Of a DNA stretch of 18,832 bases, positions 1 through 8,910 are shown piece after piece; the first letter of the stretch is position 1, and each line of letters begins with the position of its first letter. Source of the stretch: Cyclostephanos tholiformis. Its lineage: Eukaryota; Bacillariophyta; Thalassiosirophyceae; Thalassiosirales; Thalassiosiraceae. The position numbers and the translations under genes were made by a program. Below the pieces are notes generated by a model. The model had not been told where the DNA came from. It was given only the letters and a program-made list of their open reading frames with translations, and ran no database searches. The DNA lies in assembly GCA_036939975.1 (NCBI GenBank), contig JALLPB010000264.1, forward strand, positions 1 through 18,832, written 5' to 3'.

Positions 1-502
1 CTGGATTTTGAAACCCAAAAATTCGTTACTGTTACTCAGTAATTGGCAACCTAGGTTGCACACATGGCACAATTTTGATTGCTCAAAGTAAGTGTGTCTT
101 CTTGGTCGAGTCTTTGACTTAGGTATCAATCAATAATGAGCACATTTGTGGTGGATGTTTTTGACCGTGATTTGGATGTTGTAGAAGCATCAAGCCTCAG
201 GTGATCTGACATTTGTGTCAAAGTTGCTGTCAAGGTTCTCGTTAACTATGCAGTCAGAAGCTGCAAGAAGACCAGGATGTGAGAGATAAAGTGCTGCTTC
301 ATTGTTGCGAGTCCATTTCTGTCTGGAGTTGATTTCCTCAGCAGTCCAGAAGAATGCTTTGGCCTTCTCATACATTCACCAGATGTTGTTGTGTTGAATG
401 GGGAACAAGAGGATGAAGCAGTGGGGATTTGTTTAGAGTAGTGGTTCTTGGGCAAGACGGACTGTAGTCTTGGCAACCTTGTGTTTTGATGCTTTGTGCC
501 AT
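1..502 (-). pseudogene. RNR2: Ribonucleotide reductase small subunit (R2) pseudogene, partial
   Basis: A decayed copy of the class I ribonucleotide reductase small subunit, the diiron-tyrosyl radical protein that makes deoxyribonucleotides. Read on the minus strand, R2 landmarks appear in order but in shifting frames: QEPLL (450-436), FILLFPIQHNNIW (417-379), MYEKAKAFFWTAEEI (375-331), HFISHILVF (293-267), AASDCIVNENL (264-232), SPEA then CFYNIQITVKNIH (204-151), and MCSLLIDT (145-122). Breaks seen directly: TAA at 433-435, TGA at 376-378, a shortened and frame-shifted stretch around 295-330, one base missing near 265, TGA at 190-192 where the family has Arg (a CGA to TGA change fits), one base missing near 147, and TAA at 119-121 where the family has Tyr. 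The metal-ligand Asp after TAEE(I/V) is Asn here. A possible original ATG lies at 502-500, but the N-terminus is uncertain. The C-terminal part lies outside the window. The family call is recognition from memory of conserved R2 motifs. It cannot encode a working subunit. Confidence 0.88.
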
Positions 503-987
503 CTTGGTGAGGTCTTTTGAGTTTTCTTTGTAAGGGGGTGGTGTTGTTATATGAAGTTGGTGATCTTGTGGAAGACTTGGAACGAAACAACATGTTTGAG
601 GTGGCATGGTGTTGGTGTGTGATGGGGGGTAAGCTATCATGAAGTTTGGGTACCGTTAACATGTTGTAGATAACTCTACTCCTGTTGGTTTTTTGGCAAT
701 ATGAAGAGATATGATGAGACCGACATGACAAAAAACTGGATCAGACTAGACCTACAATTTGGGATGCATCGAAGCTGAGACACAGCTGCATTTCTCCTGA
801 GATGATTTTTAGAGTTAATCTCTTTTGATACACTCCTTTTGTTATTACATATCTCTAGTACAAACCTTATTTCACTGCAACAACACAGAGATCAAAAAGT
901 AGGAGTATGTGTGTTACAGGTTTTAATATCAATCCCAGATACCTCTCATGATTTCTCGGACCGATTTCACTTCTGCTGCTGTACCGC
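503..987. other. Intergenic stretch between R2 pseudogene and COG2 3' end
   Basis: No supported gene. The minus-strand open frames here (the longest spans 246-731) are low-complexity Ser/Thr/His/Gln-rich, and their 3' part overlaps the R2 pseudogene in another frame, so they look like chance openings. The stretch probably contains the COG2 3' untranslated region next to 988. I see no RNA gene or clear repeat. Confidence 0.5.
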
Positions 988-3900
988 CTATTTCTTTTCA
1001 ATTCTTAGGAACAACTCCTCCGCCTCCTCTGTCAATTGTCCCAACTTGACTAGTCCTTCGATCCATGACAACTCGTGAGCACCGCCCAACAAGTCTTCCA
1101 CGTGCCTTTTATACTCTTTATGATCCAAAAACAGTTGCAATTTCACCTTTTCTCCATCGCTCATCCCACCGACCATGGTACGTCTAGTCGTTCTACCCTT
1201 TAACGCCTCCTCGGTGCGTTTTACTGTGGCTATTAATTCCTCGACCGCGAGACTGTATTTGTCAGAAACGGAGGCGATCACAGTGCGTTTCCAGTCGACG
1301 CCGATTTGAGGGGGCGTGCGCGATGCGTACGATTTATCAAATTCCTTGAGGGGACGCAGTATCATGGCGACGAACGGCGAGGCCAGAGTCGGAGGCGGTC
1401 GATTCGTCATGCGATATGTAGCCGCCACACCCTTCACTGCCGATAGCGGAGCGCAGCATTGAGAGGTGAGATTTTTCACGATGAGGACATTCCACGAATG
1501 CAACACGAGCGGTGCAATTCCCTGGGAAGATTCCAGCACGAAGTCTGACACGAGCAATTTGATCTCGTCTAGCTCGGAAGTTGAATTGTGGGTGCTGTGC
1601 CTGCTTTTCTCGTCGGAAGGGCAGATGGTATTCACGATGACTTCCAAATAATCGTGAGTCAGGGCGGTGTCCAGAATAGTGAGATCCCACGATACCATGG
1701 CAATGTCTTCCACTCGTTCATTCCATCGGTAAGGTGGAATGGACACGATCGTCGTTTCCAAAGTCGCGACCTCTGAGCCGCCTTCCTCCTTATCCTTCCC
1801 ATCCGCATCGCTCCTGCAACCACTACTACTGCTACCAATACTTCTGCCGAACTCGATCTCCCCCTCAAGTCCCTCATGCACAAACGCCAGCGTCCTCCCG
1901 ACAAGCTGAACGGCCCCCCTCAAAAACCTGTGCGTCAATGGCCGCAGAAACACGGTCGGTCTCCACATACTCACGAGAACGTCGTACAACTCCATGAAGA
2001 TGGGGAGCTCAAACCCAAGCGTATCGCGTATCGCCCTCGCATCGCCGTCGTCACCGGTGTACACGTTCGTGTGCCATCCCTCCTCCCGCACGCGCCGAAG
2101 CGTATCGTCGAGGCGCCTGGTGAACTCCGCAAATCGTAATTGATAATAAATAGGGAGGTTCCATCTCTTATAGTACTCGACGGTGGCGGGGTGCGCGTAC
2201 AGGCGTGACTGCGCTCGCTCGATGGACCGGCAGTCGATGACCGGCTGGAAGTAGAGGCGCGAGTAGTCGCCTGACCTTGCCGCCTCGACCATTGATGACG
2301 CCCCGTCGCAACCCCCGGACGTGGTGGGCAGGGGCGACAAGAGAACGCTCGCCAGCTCGGAGAGGAAGGTGTCCAGGGCGCTGTAATTCGCCTGGAGGAC
2401 ATTGGCTATCCCCGGTGAGAATATCGCCATCTTGATGCCAGGGTCGGCCATGAGAGCCGTTGTCACCGGCACCCAAACGCCACATGTGACGAGATCGATC
2501 GCCATCGCAGATGCCGACGCCCCGTCACCGCTCTCCCCGTCCTTCTCCTCTCCGCCGATGTAGTTGTCCGCGTCCCATGCGAACATCCCCTCGTTCAGCC
2601 TCAGTATCCCACCATATATCTCCCTCACGGTGTTGGCGATATCGTCCAGCAGGGAGAACAGTCCGGCGCACTCCCCTCGCGACCCGCCCATGTCAAGTCT
2701 GCCGACGTTGAGGCGAGACCGCACCACGGGCATGACCGCGACACGAGCGAAGGCCGACTCAGCGTCGCGTCCCCTACCGAGCAGTGCTAGGCCACGGAGC
2801 ACATGTCCGACGGTGACGAGGAGGGCCTCGGACCGACGTTGACGGCATCTGCGGTAATCGTCGTCGTCCTCGCCATCGGTGGTGGCGGCGGCAGCGGTGG
2901 CTGATTGCGCGGCCGCCGGACGAACTCCGTCCTCATCCCCCTTCTCCTCCGTCAGTCGACGGACCTTGGCGAGCAGGCCCTCCAGCCTCCCTGTAAGACA
3001 CCTCGACGTGTCGCTTTCGAGCCTGCGTATCCTCGGAGCGAGTTTCATGAGAAACCTCGACTTCTCCATCACAATCCCGTTCGCGTTACCGTCGTCATCA
3101 AGGGAGGAAAGGAGGTTACCGTTGTTGTCGTAGTTTTCGTCAGCGGCGTCATCGTCGTCGTGGTCACGGTCAACGTCACCGTTGCTGTTCCCAGCCTTCT
3201 TCTTTGGGGTCATGGCGATCGCAGAAATTTCGTCCGTGCTCCACTGCAACTCCCGGAGGAGGTGCAAAGCGGTAAAGGCCACGCGCTCGAGAGACGAGGC
3301 GTGGACTAATTCTGCTTTCGAGGAGGGGAGAGGACAAGTTGGGGTGGATGCAAAAGGGACGGGAGCGATGAGAGAACGAGTCACGCGTCATGCCTGGCGT
3401 CAACCGATCATCGCTCGAAAGACTATGGGCGGACGAAAAGAAAAAAAGGGACGTAAACGCGCAACGCGCTCCCACCCACCTTCGTCCAGGCCGTCGTCGT
3501 CGTTCGCGTGGTCGCCGTCTTGGTCCTCGTCATCGTCGCTCGAGTAACGCTCCGATCCCCCCCCCTTACCCTCGTTCGCATCCCCCCTACCACCATCGTC
3601 GTCCTTCCTACCACCGCCCCCGAGTCCGTGCTCCTCCGCCATCCTCCTCGCGGCGTCCTCCCCCAGTATACCCTCGGCCGTCACGAGCTCGGCGTACATC
3701 TCCGCGCACTCCCTAGCGTGGGCCCTCCGTCCCACGAGGACACGCACCCTGCGACCGTCGGCCACGACGCGCTTGAGCTCCGCGCGATTCGCGCCCTCGA
3801 ACGACGCGACGTCCCTAGCCAGCGGCGACAGAGCCTCGAGGAGGGACGTTAGGTCCGGCGGCAGGGTGGAGAGCGACGGCCCGATGTGCAGCAGCGACTG

Positions 3901-4179
3901 GCCTGAGCGGGAGGTGGCAAGTCGCTTCGTCAGCTCCGACGAGAGGTTCGCGGATTGGGATCTCAGCTGCGCGAGTCGATTCTGGAGTTGGGGCGTGGTC
4001 GTCGCCGTCGCGACGTCGGTGGTTGGCGCGCTTGCGCTGGCGGCGGGGATGGCGCGGTGGTGGGGCTCATTCCCCCCCCCGGGAATAGGAGGGGGTGGCA
4101 CGAGCGACGCGACAGCTGAGTGGTAATGGCCCTGGGACGACGGGGTGTACCCGCGGGGCCTCGGGGAAGCGGCGGCCAT
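988..4179 (-). CDS. COG2: Conserved oligomeric Golgi complex subunit 2 (COG2)
   Basis: A two-exon gene: exon 1 4179-3480, exon 2 3311-988, intron 3479-3312 (168 bp, phase 1, AAG|GTGGGT donor, AAAGCAG| acceptor). Product 1007 aa. COG2 belongs to the COG tethering complex on Golgi membranes, which captures retrograde intra-Golgi vesicles and keeps glycosyltransferases in place. Recognisable COG2 segments: YAHPATVEYYKRWNLPIYY followed by QLRF near residues 604-627 (human COG2 has RAHPAYHxFxxKWNLPVYFQIRF), YRMTNRPPPTLAS before LRPL in the C-terminal third, and near the end EEALKG, RRT, and SDGEKVKLQLFLD (human: EESLK, ARRT, SDDDKIRLQLALD). It is longer than the roughly 740-aa human protein because of acidic Asp/Glu/Gly/Asn-rich insertions (about 200-230, 270-310 and 360-385). 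The start ATG has a strong ACCATGG context. The N-terminal ~200 residues are predicted helical but diverged, so their match to COG2 is weak. The related RINT1/TIP20 family was considered and fits less well. Confidence 0.88.
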
Positions 4180-4836
4180 GGTCGTGGGTCGTTGGTCGTT
4201 GCACGTACAGATAAATTGGACTTAGGTATTTCCCAGTGGTTTTGGAAATGCGGTACGAACGATAACAGCACACATCGGAGAATGGGTATTGTGAAGAACT
4301 GGTACTTTTATGGTGCGTTACATATTTTTTGCAACTTATCATCAGGTCACCATTCTCTCTATGTGAGAGAGTGTTACAGGTGTACTCTATCATGTATTTC
4401 GTAGAGTTAGATACTGCATGGATTTTGGAATGGGGGATAAATACCAATTGATACCTGAAGGTACCATGTATGGTTACCAGGCCTCCAAGACACTCGCCCG
4501 ACCTGAAAAGCGGGGTTTTACCCAAGACAAATTCCTACAGACGTGCCATGCAAAAATCCCGGTCCTCACGCGCACGCCTACCGTACCATACTAAAGGCCA
4601 TTTTGGGCCAAAAATTCGGAGTACCACACAATACCTCCGCGATTTCTACCGCCATGCTCTAGAGGATGGATGGCATGGCAATCCATGCACATGATTCGTT
4701 AGGGGGGGCATATACAACGTATATGTGTGGTCATCATCGCCCCCGATGCTCAGCATTGGCAGTACGACCATTGCAACCGATGACAATCCATCGCATCGAT
4801 TTGTCGATGCAACGTGACGTAATGGGTCATAAAAAT
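4180..4836. other. Upstream region of COG2; no gene seen
   Basis: No supported coding sequence. The COG2 promoter and 5' UTR should lie in the first few hundred bases, but I see no convincing TATA or initiator. Short palindromes occur, for example GCATGG-CAAT-CCATGC at 4673-4688. Short runs resembling the TACCAAT/GGTACC-rich sequence near 5650 appear at about 4440-4480, suggesting scattered copies of the same repeat family. Confidence 0.4.
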
Positions 4837-4837
4837 A

Positions 4838-4957
4838 GTAGTAATGATAGTTTTTTTCTAGTTTTAATGACTAATACCTGTTGAATATTATGTTATAGTA
4901 TGTTAGTTGATTGTTGTATGCTTTGTTTCCAGGAGTGGGGCCCCGTGGCAGCCGCCA
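4838..4957 (+). repeat. Diverged dispersed repeat, copy A
   Basis: Aligns by eye to 5290-5395 in the same orientation. Shared blocks in order are TAATGATA, TTTTAATGAC, a TAGTTG/TTGYATGC block, and GGAGTGRGGC followed by CCRTGGCRRCCG. Indels and substitutions are frequent, so it is an old duplication or two copies of a repeat family. The function is unknown. Confidence 0.5.
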
Positions 4958-5289
4958 TCATCATACAGCCGCCATGATTGTACGATGCGATGATTCGCAT
5001 CATGGAGAAATCATCTCATCCTGCTCCTTTCCCACCTTCTTCATCACCGCCACCACCACACATCATGCATACATGATTTCTCCTCCTGGCAGATGTGGCT
5101 CAATGATCGATCCAACCAATGGGCTGCCGAGCCGATGGCTCCGATGTTGATGATGATTCTCATCATTGCCTCACCAGATGTCATCGCTGATTTTTTGGTA
5201 CTCATGCTACATATTCCTATGTGGAAAAAAAGAAAACACAACCAAAAACTCCTATCAATGCATCGTTATTAGAATGGTCTAAGTAATAG

Positions 5290-5395
5290 ATTAATAATGA
5301 TAAATCCTTATTTTAATGACATAGACATATCGCTTAACATATCGGCTAGTTGTTGCATGCGGCAGCGCCGGGAGTGAGGCACCATGGCGACCGTA
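5290..5395 (+). repeat. Diverged dispersed repeat, copy B
   Basis: The second copy of the segment at 4838-4957, offset by about 450 bp. The most conserved part is the GC-rich end near 5370-5393, where GGAGTGAGGC and CCATGGCGACCG match copy A with few differences. Two strong palindromes follow at once (5401-5414 and 5435-5450). Confidence 0.5.
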
Positions 5396-5400
5396 GGATG

Positions 5401-5450
5401 ATGGTGGCCACCATATTGGGTTTGTTCATTTTTCGCTAGCTTTAGCTAGC
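5401..5450. repeat. Two adjacent near-perfect palindromes
   Basis: ATGGTGGCCACCAT at 5401-5414 is a perfect 14-bp palindrome. GCTAGCTTTAGCTAGC at 5435-5450 has 7-bp arms around TT. Both could form cruciforms or hairpins. They sit just after repeat copy B and before the inverted-repeat element, so they may mark insertion-element ends. That role is inference. Confidence 0.6.
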
Positions 5451-5651
5451 ATTTACCTAGCTAAAATACACAACACAGCCGCACAACAAAAAATCATCAT
5501 CACCCGATGGCCAGTGCACCAAAGATAATATCATTGCAAATAATGGAGATCGACGTGGGAGCAGATAGCATGACCTCCACATCACCCTTGTCTACAAAAC
5601 TCTCACGAACCAGTCGACCATTTCCCAAGCCGCAATGGATAAATGTTCCAA

Positions 5652-5684
5652 GTATCAATTGGTACTCAAGATACCAATTAGTAC
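5652..5684. repeat. Hairpin with AATTGGTA/TACCAATT arms
   Basis: An exact 8-bp inverted repeat at 5657-5664 and 5672-5679 around a 7-nt loop. The pairing extends imperfectly outward to GTA/TAC at the ends. It lies immediately outside the left arm of the larger inverted-repeat element and may be part of its terminus. Confidence 0.6.
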
Positions 5685-5754
5685 CGCCCAATCGAATATC
5701 CATGCATTGATACTGGCAGTCTGGCCAGTATTGGTAAGTTACTGGTGCTGACCA

Positions 5755-6523
5755 GTCAGTATTTTGGTCAGTATTTTCTAGGTTTTGAGGCAAAAAAGTC
5801 CAAGCACTGGTTAAGTAACAACATTCAATTTCCTAAAAACATCACCTATACTGTTCACCCCTTTTCATCATCATCTACTGCAGCATCAATTTCAGATTCA
5901 CTATCCTTTTCATTTTCAAAAGCATGGCAGGATGATGGCAATGATGGTGATGACAACAACTATTGTGGGAGGGGAGATGCTTCTTTGTAGTTGTTGTCAT
6001 CATTGTCATTGTTGTCATTGGTTTTGATCCCAGCAGTCAAGTGTCCCCCCCTCTCATTGCCCTCAACAATACCATGGTGGATGAGGTCTTATTGTTCATG
6101 GAGGTGGCAACAGCCATCAGGTCAGGTTCCCGCTAAAGCCTTTGTCATCATGGGCATCGTCATCGGGCAACAGCACTCACCAGTTTTTTTAACAACTTGG
6201 AGGGGAAGGGAACAAAAGGTGGAAGCCATATTGTATAGCTTAATAAAAATATTTAGTATACTTTTAATAATTATTCATATCAATGTCTTGTCAATGGCAT
6301 GTGACAGCCAGTCTTTTAGTTTAACCCTATTGTACCCAATAACCCTAACTTTGTTTAACCAAAAGATTTTGACTAAACCCTGTGTACATAAATACATAGT
6401 AATCCTAGATGAATACATATGTACTCTGTCATAGGTACATACTCTACAATACTGACCAATTTCTTCTCTGGTATGATATCGGTAAATACCAAGAAATACT
6501 GACCAATACTGACCAAAAATACC
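5755..6523. mobile_element. Putative MITE-like element bounded by inverted repeats (non-coding)
   Basis: The left end reads GTCAGTATTTTGGTCAGTAT then TTTCTAGGT (5755-5783). The reverse complement of the right end (about 6523-6488) reads GGTATTTTTGGTCAGTATTG then GTCAGTATTTCTTGGT. The repeated GGTCAGTATT units therefore face each other across about 700 bp, with a further ACTGACCAAT unit at 6451-6460. No transposase is seen inside; the open frames are short and unlike any family I know. The centre carries a 24-bp-arm hairpin. No target-site duplication was identified by eye, so the true boundaries are uncertain. It is best read as the relic of a non-autonomous element. Confidence 0.4.
5939..6011. 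repeat. Long hairpin: 24-nt imperfect inverted repeat
   Basis: The left arm 5939-5962 (CAATGATGGTGATGACAACA then ACTA) pairs with the right arm 5988-6011 (TAGTTGTTGTCATCATTGTC then ATTG), with three mismatches around a 25-nt loop. The arms are GAT/CAA-rich, so part of the match reflects simple-sequence composition. The 14-nt perfect inner stem (TGATGACAACAACTA side) is still notable. Confidence 0.65.
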
Positions 6524-7515
6524 AATAGTGCTACCATAATGTTCGCATCATGCTGTCACAGTCATCAATTGAAGGCCATTCTTTTGTGTTCTTTTTTTGT
6601 TTGGAGTAGAATACTTCTTTAGAAACATGCCCTCCTACAGGTTTTCAAGCCAAATTCCTCATTGGCATTTTCCCTACCATAAGCGAGTTTGGCAGCAAAC
6701 TTTTTTGGGGGGAAAATAGCTAAATTATTGTCTTTTGTGGGCAAAAACATTTTCAATGTACCAACTACAAATTCATCTTTGCAGCTCATTATCTTATGTC
6801 CTAATCATCCTATCCATTTCCTTGTCACTACAATTGTGTTCCACTTGAAATGAATTGTCTATCAGTATGCTGGCAGCCATCAAGCATCAAGGTCCCATAC
6901 TTCACCATCAACCTTATATTCTCCGCAGCAGCCACCCCCCTAGTTTGTAGCTATACTTTTTATACCTTTTACCTGTGCCCTGTCATTCCTCTCCTCATTT
7001 TCTATCATTGCTGATGATACCATACAATCCTATTCTTTATGGTCTCTCAAACCAATCAATATGATGTAGTCTCTGTCTGACAACCATTTCATCGTCTATT
7101 CACTCCATCAATTTTGTGCTATAACTGACCACCCAAATTTGTACCTCAATATTGCACAAACACGCACACAACCACAAGAAAAAACACCAAATGACACCAG
7201 ATTCTGCTCCTCCCACCCCCACCCCCTCTGCACTGCATGCTCATCCTATTGATAATATTCATACATGCAGCTGGGTGCTGGTTGAAAAGGTCCTCCCCAC
7301 CACCAAAATGCCATCAGTCATATTAATGTGCTGTCACAACCGCCCCCCCACAAATCCACCGCACTGTTCAATGCATCTGTGGTGGTGCACACTCAATAAA
7401 TTATATCAAAACAGCATGCATTATCTGACCATATGGAATGGTTTTACACACACTGTTCCTTGAAGCATGGTATGCTAAAAACAAAGGAGGGTATGACTGA
7501 CACTGTCTTTGGGCG
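6524..7515. other. AT-rich intergenic DNA with a possible coding relic on the minus strand
   Basis: No intact gene. On the minus strand, 6804-6619 stays open for about 61 codons and reads like protein (segments KDEFVVGTLKMFLPTKDN and PPKKFAAKLAYGREN), but there is no family I recognise and stops flank it on both sides. Plus-strand open frames such as 7152-7463 are His/Pro/Thr low-complexity. CCCTAA-like motifs at 6321-6353 (TTAACCCTATT and AACCCTAACT) resemble telomere-type repeats but are isolated. Confidence 0.35.
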
Positions 7516-8157
7516 ATGCGGCATGTGAAGAAAGATATGTCACATAACAGAGATATGCCTGCAGTGAAGAATGATTTTGCACAACAAAAATGTTTTGGAG
7601 GTGTAAATCATTGTCATGTCTATTGTGATCCCATTTGTGAGCGAATATTTCTTAACCAGAAGGATGACCAGGTTGGCTTCAATCTGAAGGAGTTGTATCA
7701 TCATCGTTGATTAGAGGAGGACATATTATTGGGGAGGAAGAAGCAACCAAACAATGTTGTCCAATCTCTACCTTCAACGGCATCTCCCGGCACACACACC
7801 ATAGCAAGTCAGGTGCCTACCCCGCAAAAAAAACATTGCCAAACAAAGCAAAGGGCTCACAGAAAGTATAAGAGAATTTCAAAACAGAAAAGATTTCATT
7901 GGCACTATTGATGGAGAAAAAGCAAAAGAAAGTAATGTTACATTTACAGATTATCATGGAGTGAAAAAAACTATAAAGAATGGCTAGAGTAGTGGAAGAA
8001 AAGAAATGACACTATAACTCCAGGTTGTGATTCAAAAACTGAAGACACGCTGCATTCTCATCGCTGTGCTATTGCACCATGCTCAAGTTGTTGTTCGCCC
8101 GTCACGTCATGGCACGCAGGAAAGGCTCTGTTAATTATAAGAACAAAGTTCCTATAA
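7516..8157 (+). pseudogene. Decayed coding sequence of unknown family
   Basis: Three protein-like stretches follow one another, joined by breaks typical of decay. The first runs from ATG 7516 through TGA 7708-7710, continuing in the same frame to an 8-A run at 7826-7833. The reading then makes sense in the next frame (AKQSKGLTESIREFQNRKDF, then GTIDGEKAKE, then VTFTDYHGVKK) up to a 7-A run at 7964-7970. After a second shift it reads NYKEWLE, a TAG at 7990-7992, then WKKRNDTITPGCDSKTEDTL, and stops at 8155-8157. Both shifts fall on homopolymer A runs, as slippage mutations (or sequencing errors) would. I recognise no domain. It could be a relic of a transposable-element gene or of a host gene. 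Whether all segments belong to one gene is inference. Confidence 0.35.
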
Positions 8158-8194
8158 AGATCGTCAAAAGGCACCCATCAAAGAATCGAGAGAT

Positions 8195-8910
8195 GGGCGG
8201 GGCAGCAACCTTAGGTGGCCGCAGTTTTCTCAACAGACACAACAACCAACCAAAGGTTGGCTGCGATGGGGATGGTGGGCAATGATGATGAGATGCGAGG
8301 GAGGCGGAATGCATGGGGGGGATTTTTTCCTGTCATTTTGGGCGGCGAATGGGGCGACGAAAAAAAGAGAGAGAGTGACCGGGCCTCGACCTTAAGCGGC
8401 TGCCATTAGACCAACCAATGCAACAACCAACCAATAACAGTAACAACGACGGGGAGGGTATTTTGGACGAGATTTGGCCGTGGTGGAATGTTGGAGGAGG
8501 ACAACTACCCGTCGTTTTGGATGGCAATTTGTTTCATGACAAATAAAATAAAAAAATACACTCGGTGGCTGTGGACGGCCACCTACCGATGGAACGACAC
8601 ACAACAACCAACCAACGTACAGTGTCGGTGATTGGGGGATTTTTTGGGATGAGATGCGACTGCGGAAGAACGTGTGGGGGGGCGATTTCACGTCGTTTTG
8701 GGCGGCAAATGAGGCGACAAAAAAATAAAATAAATAAATCAGTTCGTGGCCTTTGGGAGCCGCTGGACGATGATTTTACACAACAACCGATCAAAAACAC
8801 AATAGGAACGTCAGAGGGGGTATCATATAGGACGCGTGACCTGACGGGGACGTGAGGAGAGTGCGATCTCATCGATTTCGGGGCGATCGAGTTGGGAGGA
8901 TGCCAAAAAA
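8195..8910. repeat. Tandem repeat, ~180-bp period, four diverged copies
   Basis: Two independent anchors recur with the same spacing. AACAACCAACCAA lies at 8241, 8422, 8603 and (degenerate) 8782, giving steps of 181, 181 and 179. The block GTCRTTTTGGGCGGC, followed by an AGGCGAC-like motif and an A-rich run, starts at 8332, 8511, 8692 and (degenerate) 8871, giving steps of 179, 181 and 179. A third marker, GATGAGATGCGA, recurs at about 8287, 8467 (degenerate) and 8648. The copies differ by many substitutions and small indels. Minus-strand open frames across this block are by-products of the repeat. The period is close to a nucleosome repeat length, as in many satellites. No function can be assigned from four copies. 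Confidence 0.85.

Noticed and set aside
246..731. Minus-strand 161-codon open frame as a gene
   Set aside because: Its C-terminal part is the shifted R2 pseudogene segment (HFISHILVF), and the remainder is Ser/Thr/His low-complexity with no family resemblance.
3390..4126. Arg/Pro/Ser-rich open frames opposite COG2 exon 1
   Set aside because: They are antisense shadows of GC-rich coding DNA, with compositions typical of such shadows.
988..4179. First impression of a RINT1/TIP20 family protein
   Set aside because: The W-LP-YYQLRF block is shared in style with RINT1, but the C-terminal YRMTNRPPPT, EEALKG/RRT and SDGEKVKLQLFLD segments align in order with human COG2 as I recall it.
988..4179. 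Two separate minus-strand genes (988-3384 and 3400-4179)
   Set aside because: A consensus AAG|GTGGGT donor and an AAAGCAG| acceptor join them in phase 1. The downstream frame's apparent N-terminus before residue 25 is intron sequence.
6318..6355. Interstitial telomere array
   Set aside because: There are only two or three imperfect CCCTA-type units with unequal spacing, too few to call.
5991..6434. 147-codon plus-strand open frame as a gene
   Set aside because: It starts at a non-ATG codon within the right arm of a hairpin and is Leu/Ile/Ser-rich without any recognisable domain.
8333..8872. Overlapping minus-strand open frames of 64-112 codons
   Set aside because: They repeat with the ~180-bp tandem unit and have no independent coding signal.
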